Counted from the stretch's first letter, positions 1 through 7,694 are shown. The stretch is DNA of 7,980 bases from Candidatus Sodaliphilus fimicaballi (GCA_018065165.1 JAGHTV010000526.1:1-7980); one strand, 5' to 3'. Program-made: numbers and translations. The notes: generated by a model from the letters alone, not told the origin.

Positions 1-1
1 C

Positions 2-2464
2 TTTTTGAATTCTTTTATTAGTTGTCACAAAGCAAATAGTGTATCTAGTTTAATAGATTTCTTTTCTTTTGAGGGGGTTAGAAAAGTACAGGCGTTGCAT
101 CCTTCTTTTAACACGATTGCCAGTGAGGCAGTTCGTTTAGGCACTATAGATTGTGGAGTCTGGATGAGAAACAACGTAGATATATCAAATTTGTTTTTGA
201 ATGAGAATCATCTTTTTGAATGTGGTATTATTGATCGTAGTTATGTTGACAAAACCAAAAACAATCGCGTTTTAGTTACAAGCAAACGACAGTTAAAAAG
301 AATACTTAATCTGACCAATGGGTACTCTCTTCTTTCTGAGGATGACAAAAATAAAATTAATAGTTATCTAAAAGAACGTAAAGAGGAACTTATTGCAGAC
401 TCCCAAAAACATGTTTCGTGCGAAGAACTTTCAGATGCAAATCGAAAAAAATACAACGATTTCTTTGAAGCATGTATTGAGTTATTTAAATGTGACACAA
501 AATGGGAGATTGTTTCAAGCATTGACAATGACGAACTTAAGTCCTCAGCAAAAACGCTTATTGACAGAAAGAAAACATACTCATTATCTGCAAAAAAACA
601 ACTATTTAATTATGTAAAACCAGACAAAAACACAGATGCAGTTTATTTAAACATCAATAATGGTATCTATATTTACCCTAAGTATGTCATTTGCGTCAAA
701 GACAATTTTGACTTTGACATCATAGATATTAACCAGTTTGAAATTAAATATAAACGAAGTAGATTTATCGAAGAAAAAGAAGAAATTGCTCCAAAAGATG
801 CAAAATTTGCATGTTACACTTATCAATATATTAACAAGAATGGTAGTCCCGATGCAAGATACTCATATAATCCAAGGTATCCCGTTTACGAATATGGAGA
901 CATAACTTTCAAGAATCTTGGAAAAACCATACAATTTAGCAATTCTGATACTGCAGAAAGGTTTTATAATGCTTTTCAGGATTTAAAAGAGAAAACAAAC
1001 AATAATGAAATAACTGCCCCAATTTTTGGAACAAATAAAGAATATTTTAGAAATGCCCAAGAAACAGCTAAATCACTTTGTACATTTTTCCATACACTTT
1101 TATCTAATGATGGTATCCTACAGATAGTTGATGAAGCTGCAAAAAAATTAGATGGTTCTGCTAAGGACAAGTTAAATCTTATTTTCTTTACTGATTTGAT
1201 TAAATGTTATAATGCCATAGGACATAACATTATCAACTTGCGTTGCGCTGAAGGTTTGCCTTTAGCGTTAGCAGAGTCTTATGTTATAAATAAAGATTTG
1301 ATGTATACTAATCTTGATTACAGGTCACTTCAACATGATTCTTTTACTAAATTAATAGAAAACATTGATGTAATTCATAGTGTCGCGTGTAATTGCGTAT
1401 CAAATGACGCAAAAGCTTCGGAACTTTATATTCCTCAGATTATTGATGAATATGGAGATAACGTCTCTTCCGATAAATACAAGTCTTTATTGTATCGATT
1501 TTTCTCCGTTGTTGCAAAGGCTGATGGAACTATATCAGAGCAAGAAAGTCTCTGGTTAGAAAGCCTTATGTCTAATATAGAAGACTCAGACCCTAAAAAG
1601 TCAAATAAAAACAAGAAAAAGAGAAGTGGTACTGTTTCAAGAAAAACAAGCAGTACAAAGAATAGCCCTATTTCAAAGTTACAAAGTCTAATTGGACTGA
1701 ATGAGGTTAAAAAAGAGGTAATGGCTCTTACAAATTTCGTGAAAATCCAAAAAGAACGTGAAGCAAAAGGATTAAAATCTGTTGGCTTGTCATACCATTG
1801 TGTTTTTACAGGCAATCCTGGTACAGGTAAGACAACGGTTGCACGAATTTTGGCAGAGATATATAAAAACTTGGGGATTATCAAAAGTGGACATCTAATT
1901 GAGACCGATCGCTCTGGTTTGGTCGCTGAATATGTTGGGCAAACAGCGGTTAAGACAAATAAGATTATTGATTCTGCTATTGATGGCGTATTATTTATTG
2001 ACGAGGCGTACTCTTTAGTTCAGGGAGAAAACAACGACTTTGGCATAGAAGCAATTGCAACGCTCTTAAAACGCATGGAAGATGACCGAGACAGACTTGT
2101 CGTAGTTCTTGCTGGTTACTCTAATGAAATGAAAGACTTTATTGACTCAAATCCCGGTCTGCAATCTCGTTTTAATCGCTACATAAATTTTGAAGATTAC
2201 TCTAAAGACGAGTTAAAAGAAATATTTAAAAAAATTATTGTTGATTATGAATATAAACTCTCTGAGGAATCAGAAAAGACTTTAGATAATGTGATAAGTG
2301 AAGCTGTTGCCAATAAGGACAAGAATTTTGGTAATGGTCGATACGTTCGAAATCTTTTTGAAAAAACAATTCAAAACCAAGCCGTTCGCCTTTCCAAAAT
2401 AGGCACTACTACAGTCGACGATTTAACAACAATTTGTCCTGAAGACATCCTCAATAACAAATAA
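2..2464 (+). CDS. AAA+ ATPase (CbbX/SpoVK-like) with TerB-like segment, 5' partial
   Basis: This is a large multidomain protein, open to the left window edge, so the true start is probably upstream; the first in-window start is a TTG at 5 and residue numbers count from it. Residues 1-330 match no family I can name, but about 215-325 look like a beta-rich PH-like fold (IYIYPKYVI, then GSPDARY and PVYEYG). Residues 485-525 form an acidic helix pair with KADGTISEQE, resembling the TerB family. A Lys/Ser-rich linker follows (531-555). The AAA+ module shows Walker A GNPGTGKTT (603-611), a pore-loop-like EYVGQT (642-647), Walker B VLFIDEAY (662-669), sensor 1 around GYSN (704-707), a likely arginine finger R722 in NPGLQSRF, and sensor 2 GNGRYVR (777-783). 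All key residues for ATP hydrolysis appear intact. The closest architecture is the CbbX/SpoVK/EccA type, ring remodelling ATPases acting on protein partners. The partner is unknown; the potassium channel 20 nt downstream is the obvious candidate. The gene is AT-rich compared with the right half of the window. Confidence 0.85.
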   Translation, partial: FLNSFISCHKANSVSSLIDFFSFEGVRKVQALHPSFNTIASEAVRLGTIDCGVWMRNNVDISNLFLNENHLFECGIIDRSYVDKTKNNRVLVTSKRQLKRILNLTNGYSLLSEDDKNKINSYLKERKEELIADSQKHVSCEELSDANRKKYNDFFEACIELFKCDTKWEIVSSIDNDELKSSAKTLIDRKKTYSLSAKKQLFNYVKPDKNTDAVYLNINNGIYIYPKYVICVKDNFDFDIIDINQFEIKYKRSRFIEEKEEIAPKDAKFACYTYQYINKNGSPDARYSYNPRYPVYEYGDITFKNLGKTIQFSNSDTAERFYNAFQDLKEKTNNNEITAPIFGTNKEYFRNAQETAKSLCTFFHTLLSNDGILQIVDEAAKKLDGSAKDKLNLIFFTDLIKCYNAIGHNIINLRCAEGLPLALAESYVINKDLMYTNLDYRSLQHDSFTKLIENIDVIHSVACNCVSNDAKASELYIPQIIDEYGDNVSSDKYKSLLYRFFSVVAKADGTISEQESLWLESLMSNIEDSDPKKSNKNKKKRSGTVSRKTSSTKNSPISKLQSLIGLNEVKKEVMALTNFVKIQKEREAKGLKSVGLSYHCVFTGNPGTGKTTVARILAEIYKNLGIIKSGHLIETDRSGLVAEYVGQTAVKTNKIIDSAIDGVLFIDEAYSLVQGENNDFGIEAIATLLKRMEDDRDRLVVVLAGYSNEMKDFIDSNPGLQSRFNRYINFEDYSKDELKEIFKKIIVDYEYKLSEESEKTLDNVISEAVANKDKNFGNGRYVRNLFEKTIQNQAVRLSKIGTTTVDDLTTICPEDILNNK

Positions 2465-2484
2465 CAAATTAACTAACGTGATTT

Positions 2485-3252
2485 ATGAACATAAGCAGAA
2501 AGAGAATATATGATTTAATTGAGAGGCATGAGTACACCTCGGTTAATAGCCGTATATATGACGCTTTTATGGCTATTGCAGTGATAATAAGTATCGTGCC
2601 TTTGATGTTTATGCAATCTTATGCAATTTTCAAAGTAATAGAGATTTGTACAACATCAATTTTTATCTTTGATTACATACTCAGATGGTTGACTGCCGAT
2701 TATCACATAAAACGTGACAATGCTTTTTGGATGTACCCTTTTACCCCAATGGCCATTATTGATTTGTTGTCAATTCTACCCATATTCGCTTTTATTAATC
2801 CCTCTTTTAGAATATTACGTAGTATTCGCTTATTTTATCTAATTCGCATTGTTAAACTCGGATGGTATTCTAATGCTTTAGCAACATTTAGTAGGATCAT
2901 TTATCGCGAGAAAAATATATTGCTATCCGTTTTAATAATTGCCCTAACATATGTTTTCACAACGGCAATTATTCTATTTAATGTTGAGCCACATATTAAC
3001 CCCATTACAGGCGAGCAAACATTTACTTCTTTTTTTGATGCTCTGTATTGGGCAACAGTAACCTTGACCACTGTCGGATATGGAGATATTACTCCTGTTA
3101 CTGTGCTAGGACGACTAATAAGCATGTTTTCGTCTTTGTTTGGGGTTGCAATTATTGCATTGCCATCAGGAGTTATAACGGCCAGTTATATTGAAGAACT
3201 CAGAGAACTGAAAAGAAAAGACGATAGCAAAACCGAAGACGAGTCAAAATAA
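2485..3252 (+). CDS. Voltage-gated-type potassium channel, 6 TM
   Basis: This 255-residue inner-membrane ion channel has the full Kv-like plan. By hydrophobicity, S1 is about 26-45, S2 47-69, S3 86-105, S4 107-124, S5 143-166 and S6 209-232. S4 carries regularly spaced positives (R109, R112, R115, R121, K124), as in a voltage sensor. The pore helix (about 181-195) leads into the canonical K+ filter TVGYGD at 196-201, encoded at 3070-3087. S6 contains LPSG, close to the usual gating-region motif. The C-terminus is a short charged tail (236-255) with no room for an RCK/TrkA or cyclic-nucleotide-binding domain, so gating would rest on voltage or a partner protein. The ATG at 2485 follows the ATPase stop by 20 nt, and I see no good Shine-Dalgarno, as is usual in Bacteroidetes. 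Selective K+ passage is well supported by the family; physiological role and link to the ATPase are inferred. Confidence 0.92.
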   Translation: MNISRKRIYDLIERHEYTSVNSRIYDAFMAIAVIISIVPLMFMQSYAIFKVIEICTTSIFIFDYILRWLTADYHIKRDNAFWMYPFTPMAIIDLLSILPIFAFINPSFRILRSIRLFYLIRIVKLGWYSNALATFSRIIYREKNILLSVLIIALTYVFTTAIILFNVEPHINPITGEQTFTSFFDALYWATVTLTTVGYGDITPVTVLGRLISMFSSLFGVAIIALPSGVITASYIEELRELKRKDDSKTEDESK

Positions 3253-3273
3253 CCACAATTTCTGTTATGCATC

Positions 3274-3290
3274 AAGGTATAGCCTTTTTT
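3274..3290 (+). terminator. Weak terminator-like hairpin after the channel gene
   Basis: AAGG (3274-3277) and CCTT (3283-3286) can pair around a 5-nt loop, and the 3' arm runs into six T residues (3285-3290). It lies 22 nt after the channel stop in the space between convergent genes, where a terminator is expected. The stem has only four pairs, so this is a weak candidate. Confidence 0.3.
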
Positions 3291-3353
3291 ATGTTTAGCA
3301 GATATTTGTTCTAAAGATTTACTTTATTTTTACCAGATAACTCTGATATATAT

Positions 3354-3539
3354 TCATTTCTTGCTGTTGCGTTTCCTTATAGAATCGGGCAACAGGAATA
3401 GCTGCGATACTACCACACACAGCAGTCCTACGGTGAGGGTCCACGAGCCGTTGTTGATGATGTTGATGACAATCAGCACCAGTCCTGCTACTGCCAGCAC
3501 AAATGAAATCACAACCCTAATTATGTCAAGCTTTTTCAT
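3354..3539 (-). CDS. Small two-helix membrane protein (61 aa)
   Basis: A 61-residue protein starts at the ATG whose complement is at 3537-3539, inside the last codons of the upstream gene (overlap 3526-3539, 14 nt). It begins MKKLDIIRVV and has two hydrophobic stretches, about 5-27 and 33-52, separated by NNGSW, then a basic tail RKRNSKK. This predicts a helical hairpin with a positive C-terminus, probably cytoplasmic. A longer reading back to 3698 exists in this frame but would overlap the neighbour for most of its length and adds non-membrane-like sequence, so the short start is preferred. I do not recognise the family. The overlap indicates translational coupling with the 115-residue membrane protein, so the two may act together. 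Confidence 0.62.
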   Translation of the reverse strand: MKKLDIIRVVISFVLAVAGLVLIVINIINNGSWTLTVGLLCVVVSQLFLLPDSIRKRNSKK

Positions 3540-3873
3540 CGTCGTCTTTTTTAGTGTCAACGTTTTGATTGTTAAGTCCCACTGCTCCCAAGCAGAGGAA
3601 AGCCGATCCCAGGCAAAGCCATGTAATGGGAGTTGAGCTGTCGCTATTACCCAGCCATTGCATGAAGCCTGCAGCATACATTCCCATTGATGCGGCAAAG
3701 CAGCCGTTAGACTTCAACCAGTCGCCAAGTTGCATGGGGGATGATGTTTCCTTGCCATTTTCCTTAGCCTCTCGGTCGCGAGTGGCCTTGCTTCCATATA
3801 CAGCAGCTATTGCAGCTATTGCCATACCTATAACGATGTAGGGATAAGCCCCCATAATAAATTCGTGTATCAT
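3526..3873 (-). CDS. Small membrane protein, unknown function (115 aa)
   Basis: A 115-residue protein with three hydrophobic segments at about 8-26, 56-75 and 82-100. A charged loop (28-55, rich in K, R, E) lies between the first two, and the C-terminus is very acidic and lysine-rich (DTKKDDDEKA). The first ATG (complement at 3871-3873) is used here; a second Met at residue 7 would also leave the first helix intact. No family recognised. It is the first gene of a minus-strand pair whose second member begins within its stop region. Composition is intermediate between the AT-rich ATPase/channel genes and the GC-richer cysS side. Function cannot be assigned beyond a likely inner-membrane location. 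Confidence 0.6.
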   Translation of the reverse strand: MIHEFIMGAYPYIVIGMAIAAIAAVYGSKATRDREAKENGKETSSPMQLGDWLKSNGCFAASMGMYAAGFMQWLGNSDSSTPITWLCLGSAFLCLGAVGLNNQNVDTKKDDDEKA

Positions 3874-4100
3874 AATCGTGATGTTTTAAAATTCTAATTA
3901 ATGTATTTGTTTAACGTGATTACACCCATTAGACGCAACATCGGTGACATTTGCTACACGAAAGAAAGAACTTTTTCTCAAAACCAGACAGAAAGAACCG
4001 TCCCTTTTATCTACATCTTTCATCTCCGATAAAAAATAGCTTATTAAATACCATTATGTTCCTGCTATAGTAACAACTACAGGTTTATTTCCTGTTTTTT
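3874..4100. other. Gene-poor AT-rich spacer
   Basis: No plausible coding frame is seen. The left end should hold the promoter of the minus-strand small membrane pair, but no clean TTTG/TAnnTTTG match was found. At 4079-4095, ACAGG and CCTGT form a 5-bp hairpin around TTTATTT, followed by a T tract to 4100. This could be a small terminator on the plus strand or the 5' edge of the structured RNA that follows. Confidence 0.4.
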
Positions 4101-4257
4101 GCCTTGACGAGGATGAAAGCCTTTGGCAAGAAGGTGATGGTATGAGCACATGGTTTTATCTGGAAGCTTGCTTGCGAGGAAAATCTTGTGCTCATGCTGT
4201 CAGGGGCGATAGCCTACATCCTCGGCAAGGGGTTTTTATTGGTTTTTGTTATTTTTT
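4101..4257 (+). ncRNA. Candidate structured RNA, 6S-like rod
   Basis: The plus strand folds by eye into one long rod. P1 pairs 4102-4115 with 4217-4230 (13 of 14 positions). P2 pairs 4135-4150 with 4187-4202 (16 pairs, three of them G-U). P3 pairs 4152-4157 with 4180-4185 and is capped by a small AAG/CTT hairpin. Between P1 and P2 lies a two-sided bubble (4116-4134 and 4203-4216), and each side can form a mini-hairpin: GCC-TTT-GGC (4119-4127) and GGC-GATA-GCC (4205-4214). The closing stem is followed by GGGG and a T-rich run to 4257, like a terminator, which favours the plus strand; the opposite strand has no T run. Closing stem, central bubble and terminal arm resemble 6S RNA, and from memory the Bacteroidales-1 motif has been proposed as the 6S of this order. 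No primary-sequence match could be tested and no clear promoter was found, so identity is tentative. Ends are approximate. Confidence 0.5.
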
Positions 4258-4272
4258 AGAATTTGCTGATAC

Positions 4273-5139
4273 CTATCTTGCTATGCTCTGGTCGGCGTTG
4301 TAGATGATTGTCTCGAGCTTGTAGGCGGTTATTCGCTGGAAGTCTTGCATAGTTCGTGCTATGCGGAACTGGCAGGTTGCTGTCTCGCCATATATCTCGC
4401 CCTCTGGGGTCTCATAGATGGTGTACTGCATGCCAGGACACAGCAAGGAGAGCTCGCCTTGCTTCACGACACGACATTGGTCGGCGTCGATGAGGTTTCT
4501 GGGATCGAGTTGAGACTGTGTGTTGTCGTATTGGTACTCGTGCTTTAGCTGGAACTTGGGGCGTGGCTGTCGTGTCCAGTCGTTGAGAATCACAGCTTGC
4601 CATTCTATAGCCTGCTTGCTGGCTGTGCCGTGCACCTGATGCATGTGAGAGCACAAGCGGTGCATCACTTCGAGATAGGCTGCAGCAAGCGCCTGCTCGT
4701 TGCATTGCATGAGCAAGGCCACGAGGCTGAACTCATACTGGTCGGCTCCCTCAAAGTAGATGGTGTCGGGCTTGAAGTTGGCCATCTCGGCTTGCTCCTG
4801 ACCATCGGTCTGCATGCGGTATTCTATGTTTTGAAATGTGAGTGTTGCGAGGAATTCGGGCTCCAACACATGGTTGAGGCACAGGAAGACGGCAACGCTC
4901 TCGGCACACGACATCGAGAAGGTGTAGCCCATGCGATACATGCACAAGAACAGGTCGTGAATGTACACGCTGTTTACATTCTTCATCGTCTTGGGACCTA
5001 ATCCCCTACTCCACTTTATGCTGCTTGCTCCGGGGTTAACGCTGGGAGTGTCCCACACCTGGTCGTAAACCCGTGCAAACTCCTGTGCCACAGCAACTGC
5101 TGCGTCATAGAGTTCTCGTGTCACCTGAATTACAGCCAT
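4273..5139 (-). CDS. Uncharacterised protein (288 aa)
   Basis: I do not recognise this protein. It has no signal peptide or membrane helices, so it is probably cytoplasmic. The first two thirds (about 5-30, 52-105 and 132-188) are predominantly helical, with several Cys, Met and His residues (for example CMYRMGY, MSCAES, MHRLCSHMH). The last third (about 195-288) alternates hydrophobic and polar residues, with YTIYETPEGEIYGE suggesting beta hairpins, and ends in a short helix-like segment. No catalytic motif stands out, and the scattered Cys/His do not form an obvious zinc knuckle. The ATG at 5139 lies 12 nt after the stop of the glycosyltransferase, so it is probably the last gene of the cysS unit. 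Its stop is 16 nt from the T-rich end of the candidate RNA, which would converge on it. Confidence 0.75.
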   Translation of the reverse strand: MAVIQVTRELYDAAVAVAQEFARVYDQVWDTPSVNPGASSIKWSRGLGPKTMKNVNSVYIHDLFLCMYRMGYTFSMSCAESVAVFLCLNHVLEPEFLATLTFQNIEYRMQTDGQEQAEMANFKPDTIYFEGADQYEFSLVALLMQCNEQALAAAYLEVMHRLCSHMHQVHGTASKQAIEWQAVILNDWTRQPRPKFQLKHEYQYDNTQSQLDPRNLIDADQCRVVKQGELSLLCPGMQYTIYETPEGEIYGETATCQFRIARTMQDFQRITAYKLETIIYNADQSIAR

Positions 5140-5151
5140 ATTGATATCGTA

Positions 5152-6099
5152 TTAACGTGTAAAGAACCTCAGGGCACGCTGTCCCATGTATGAGAGGATG
5201 ATGCCGGCCTTATTCTTGGCACGGACGCGCGGGTCGAGCAGGCAACCGGTGCGCAGGCGTTTGATGCCTGTCCAGCAACGAGCCACCACGTCGTCCATGG
5301 TGCCGTCTTGCGGACACAGCAGCATGATGTTGAAGTAGGCGCTCAATAGGCGGCTACGCACTGCCTTGAGGTGCTGCGGAGCCTCGGCCTCGACACGCTC
5401 CTCTAGTTGCTCCATAATGTCGAGCACATGGGTGCGCTTGCGCGAGAAACTGCTGGTGATGCTGCCTCCCAGGCGCTGGCGATACATGTACAGCTCCTCG
5501 CTGGTGTGAACCACCTTGCTTGCAAGCGAGAGCAGGTTGTAGATAACGGCCAGGTCCTCGTAGAGCATGCCTACGGGAAAACGCAGATCGTGCCACAGCG
5601 ATGCTGCATACAGCTTGCTGCAAGCCGAGTTAGTGAGTGTGTGCTGATAGAAGACCTCGTCGATAGCCTGTGCCGGGGTAAAGGTGGTGATGTGTGCATC
5701 GCTGCTAGGCTTGGGACTGGTGCCATCGTCAAAGAGGTTCCATCCCGCTGCCACAACATCGGCCCCGGTGCTGCTGGCGAGCTCAAGCATCGTCGCCACA
5801 CAGTGGGGAACAATGTAGTCGTCGCCATCGACCATGGTCACGTACTGCCCTGTCATTGCATCGAGGGCGGTATTGCGAGCCTGGCTCAGACCACCGTTAC
5901 TCTGGTGTATCACCTTGACGCGAGGGTCACACAGAGCCCACTGGTCGCACTTGTCGGCACTGCCGTCGGTGCTACCATCGTCCACAAGGATAACCTCCAG
6001 ATTGCGGTAAGTCTGGGTCAATATACTATCAACGCAGCGGTCCATATAGACCGCCACGTTGTAAATGGGTACTATTATCGTGATTAACGGACTTTCCAT
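5152..6099 (-). CDS. Family 2 glycosyltransferase (GT-A fold)
   Basis: A 315-residue enzyme that by family transfers a sugar from a nucleotide-sugar donor to a growing glycan. The N-terminal GT-A domain shows VPIYNV (10-15), the nucleotide-binding DDGSTDGS (40-47), GGLSQARN (69-76) and the metal-binding DXD-type DGDD (91-94). A likely catalytic-base region is LYEDLAV (179-185), followed by [11 protein letters not shown] (204-214), typical of the capsule and LPS/O-antigen branch. The C-terminal 100 residues are helical and basic. No strong transmembrane segment is seen, so peripheral membrane attachment at the cytoplasmic face is likely. Donor and acceptor cannot be read from the sequence. The ATG at 6099 lies 16 nt inside the end of cysS in a different frame, implying translational coupling. 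No other polysaccharide gene is visible, so it looks like an orphan glycosyltransferase, not part of a capsule cluster. Confidence 0.9.
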   Translation of the reverse strand: MESPLITIIVPIYNVAVYMDRCVDSILTQTYRNLEVILVDDGSTDGSADKCDQWALCDPRVKVIHQSNGGLSQARNTALDAMTGQYVTMVDGDDYIVPHCVATMLELASSTGADVVAAGWNLFDDGTSPKPSSDAHITTFTPAQAIDEVFYQHTLTNSACSKLYAASLWHDLRFPVGMLYEDLAVIYNLLSLASKVVHTSEELYMYRQRLGGSITSSFSRKRTHVLDIMEQLEERVEAEAPQHLKAVRSRLLSAYFNIMLLCPQDGTMDDVVARCWTGIKRLRTGCLLDPRVRAKNKAGIILSYMGQRALRFFTR

Positions 6100-7562
6100 T
6101 CAAAGCCGTCCTTAGTGTCCTTGACATCAAAGCCAGCCTCGTTGAGCTTGTCGCGAATGAGGTCGCTTGTAGCCCAGTCCTTGGCAGCCTTAGCGTTGCG
6201 GCGAACCTCGAGCAGCAGGTCAACGGCCTTGCGATAAGGATCCAGGTTGACGCTACCTGCACCACCGGCTGCGTTGTCGCGCACGCCCAGCACGTCGAAC
6301 AGATAGGTCTGGAACACGCTCTTGAGCTCATCGATGTCGGCCTGTGAGATGGTTCCGTTGCCGTCGTTAGCCTGGTTGATGGCGCGGCAAGCGTCAAACA
6401 GCGTTGCGATAACGGTGGGAGTGTTCAGGTCGTCGTTCATAGCCTCGGCACACTTCTCACGGTAGTTGTCGAGCTGTACGGTAGTCTCGGCACCAGCAGT
6501 GAGTGCTTGCAGGCGATGCCAGCCGTCCATGATGCGCTCGTAGGCCTTCTCGGCAGCTTGCAGAGCCTCGTTAGAGAAGTCAACAGTGCCGCGATAGTGA
6601 GCTTGCAGGATGAAGAAGCGCACTGTCATGGGGCCATAAGCCTGCTCGAGCAGCTTGTGCGAACCAGTGAAGAACTCCTCGAGGGTGATGAAGTTGCCCA
6701 GCGACTTGCCCATCTTCTTGCCGTTGATGGTAATCATGTTGTTGTGCATCCAGTAGTTCACCATGTCCTCGCCCTGGCTTGCAACAGCCTGAGCAATCTC
6801 GCACTCGTGGTGCGGGAACACGAGGTCCATGCCACCACCGTGGATGTCAAACTTCTTGCCCAGGTACTTGCGACCCATAGCGGTGCACTCGCAGTGCCAG
6901 CCGGGGAAGCCGTCGCCCCAGGGGCTGGGCCAACGCATAATGTGCTCGGGCTGAGCCTTCTTCCACAGTGCAAAGTCTACCTGGCTGCGCTTCTCGCCCA
7001 CGCCGTCGAGTTCGCGGCTCGCATTCTTCACCTCGTCGAGGTTGCGGCCCGAGAGGGTGCCGTATTTGTACTTCTGGCTATACTTCTCGAGGTCAAAGTA
7101 GATGCTGCCGTTGCTCTCGTAGGCAAAGCCGTTGGCAAGGATTTCCTTAACCAGCTCTTCCTGCTCGATGATGTGGCCAGTAGCATGAGGCTCGATGCTG
7201 GGAGGCAGCACGTTGAGGGCCTCCATGGCAGCGTGGTAGCGATTGGTGTAGTACTGTGCTACTTCCATAGGCTCCAGTTGCTCGAGGCGAGCCTTCTTAG
7301 CAATCTTGTCCTCGCCCTCATCGGCGTCGTGCTCAAGATGGCCCACATCGGTGATGTTGCGCACGTAACGCACCTTGTAGCCCAGTTGCTTGAGGTAGCG
7401 GAAGAGAACGTCGAATGTGATTGCAGGACGAGCGTGTCCCAGGTGTGGATCGCCATAGACAGTGGGACCGCACACATACATGCCCACGTTGGGCTCGTTA
7501 AGGGGCTTGAACAGCTCCTTGCGGCGAGTGAGCGTATTGTAGATAAACAGTGGATGTTCCAT
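6084..7562 (-). CDS. cysS: Cysteine--tRNA ligase
   Basis: Class I aminoacyl-tRNA synthetase that charges tRNA-Cys with cysteine using ATP, in the cytoplasm. The 492 residues match the family's usual length, slightly longer than the E. coli enzyme. The CGPTVYG signature begins at C31, the HIGH motif appears as HLGH (40-43), and the KMSKS loop as KMGKS (283-287). By alignment with E. coli CysRS the zinc ligands are C31, C226 (in WHCECTAMG), H251 and E255 (in FPHHECE), all present. The family block [13 protein letters not shown] is at 240-252. The C-terminus carries the helical tRNA-binding region and ends with a small domain finishing in EWKVR. The ATG at 7562 fits the conserved N-terminus ([13 protein letters not shown]). 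It leads a tight minus-strand run with the glycosyltransferase and the 288-residue gene, and its last 16 nt overlap the former. Nothing suggests a defect. Confidence 0.98.
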   Translation of the reverse strand: MEHPLFIYNTLTRRKELFKPLNEPNVGMYVCGPTVYGDPHLGHARPAITFDVLFRYLKQLGYKVRYVRNITDVGHLEHDADEGEDKIAKKARLEQLEPMEVAQYYTNRYHAAMEALNVLPPSIEPHATGHIIEQEELVKEILANGFAYESNGSIYFDLEKYSQKYKYGTLSGRNLDEVKNASRELDGVGEKRSQVDFALWKKAQPEHIMRWPSPWGDGFPGWHCECTAMGRKYLGKKFDIHGGGMDLVFPHHECEIAQAVASQGEDMVNYWMHNNMITINGKKMGKSLGNFITLEEFFTGSHKLLEQAYGPMTVRFFILQAHYRGTVDFSNEALQAAEKAYERIMDGWHRLQALTAGAETTVQLDNYREKCAEAMNDDLNTPTVIATLFDACRAINQANDGNGTISQADIDELKSVFQTYLFDVLGVRDNAAGGAGSVNLDPYRKAVDLLLEVRRNAKAAKDWATSDLIRDKLNEAGFDVKDTKDGFEWKVR

Positions 7563-7580
7563 ATAATATTTTATTTTAAC

Positions 7581-7613
7581 GAAAACTAAAATGCTACAGC
7601 ATTTTTACGAAAA
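7581..7613 (-). promoter_or_regulatory. Possible Bacteroidetes-type promoter of cysS
   Basis: Read on the minus strand, TTTC (7612-7609) is followed after 20 nt by TAGTTTTC (7588-7581), close to the Bacteroidetes pattern TTTG, about 19 nt, TAnnTTTG. A start a few bases further on would give a leader of roughly a dozen nt before the cysS ATG. A second TAGTTTTC lies at 7622-7615. Both boxes have C in place of the final G, so the match is imperfect. Confidence 0.3.
7588..7605. repeat. Perfect inverted repeat (7-bp stem, 4-nt loop)
   Basis: AAAATGC (7588-7594) and GCATTTT (7599-7605) are exact inverted copies around TACA. On the plus strand the 3' arm extends to five T residues; on the minus strand it reaches only four. 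It sits between the proposed boxes of the cysS promoter, so it could be an operator-like site or a small terminator for transcription coming from the DUF3467 gene. Confidence 0.45.
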
Positions 7614-7657
7614 CGAAAACTATTTAGAGCGAAGCGAGCTCAAGGGGAGTTCAGTAT

Positions 7658-7675
7658 TCCGAGGCGCGCCTCGGA
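7658..7675. repeat. 18-bp perfect GC-rich palindrome
   Basis: TCCGAGGC and its exact inverse meet at a GCGC centre, giving an uninterrupted 18-bp palindrome in the space between the DUF3467 gene and cysS. As RNA it would make a strong hairpin on either strand, but there is no T tract on either side, so it does not look like a standard intrinsic terminator. It may be a dispersed palindrome, a protein-binding site or a factor-assisted terminator. Confidence 0.6.
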
Positions 7676-7694
7676 CAACGGCAACGACCACCCA

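Noticed and set aside
1435..1884. A 149-codon minus-strand frame inside the ATPase gene
   Set aside because: It is antisense to the Walker A region of the ATPase and has phenylalanine-rich content mirroring lysine codons on the other strand.
2..2464. Assignment of the ATPase as the Rubisco activase CbbX
   Set aside because: Only the AAA+ module is similar; the protein is far longer and there are no carbon-fixation genes nearby.
3354..3698. Longer 114-residue form of the small two-helix membrane protein
   Set aside because: The added N-terminal part overlaps the 115-residue gene for more than 150 nt and lacks membrane-protein character; the internal ATG at 3539 gives a clean 61-residue membrane protein.
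4101..4257. SRP RNA, tmRNA or RNase P RNA as the identity of the structured region
   Set aside because: I found none of their characteristic conserved sequence blocks, and there is no tRNA-like acceptor end.
5407..6087. A 226-codon open frame on the plus strand opposite the glycosyltransferase
   Set aside because: It lies fully within the antisense of a gene with clear GT2 motifs and shows no family features of its own.
6507..7589. A 360-codon open frame on the plus strand opposite cysS
   Set aside because: It is antisense to a clearly intact cysS with all synthetase motifs, and its product is a low-complexity mix of Val, Leu, Ala and His typical of a shadow frame.
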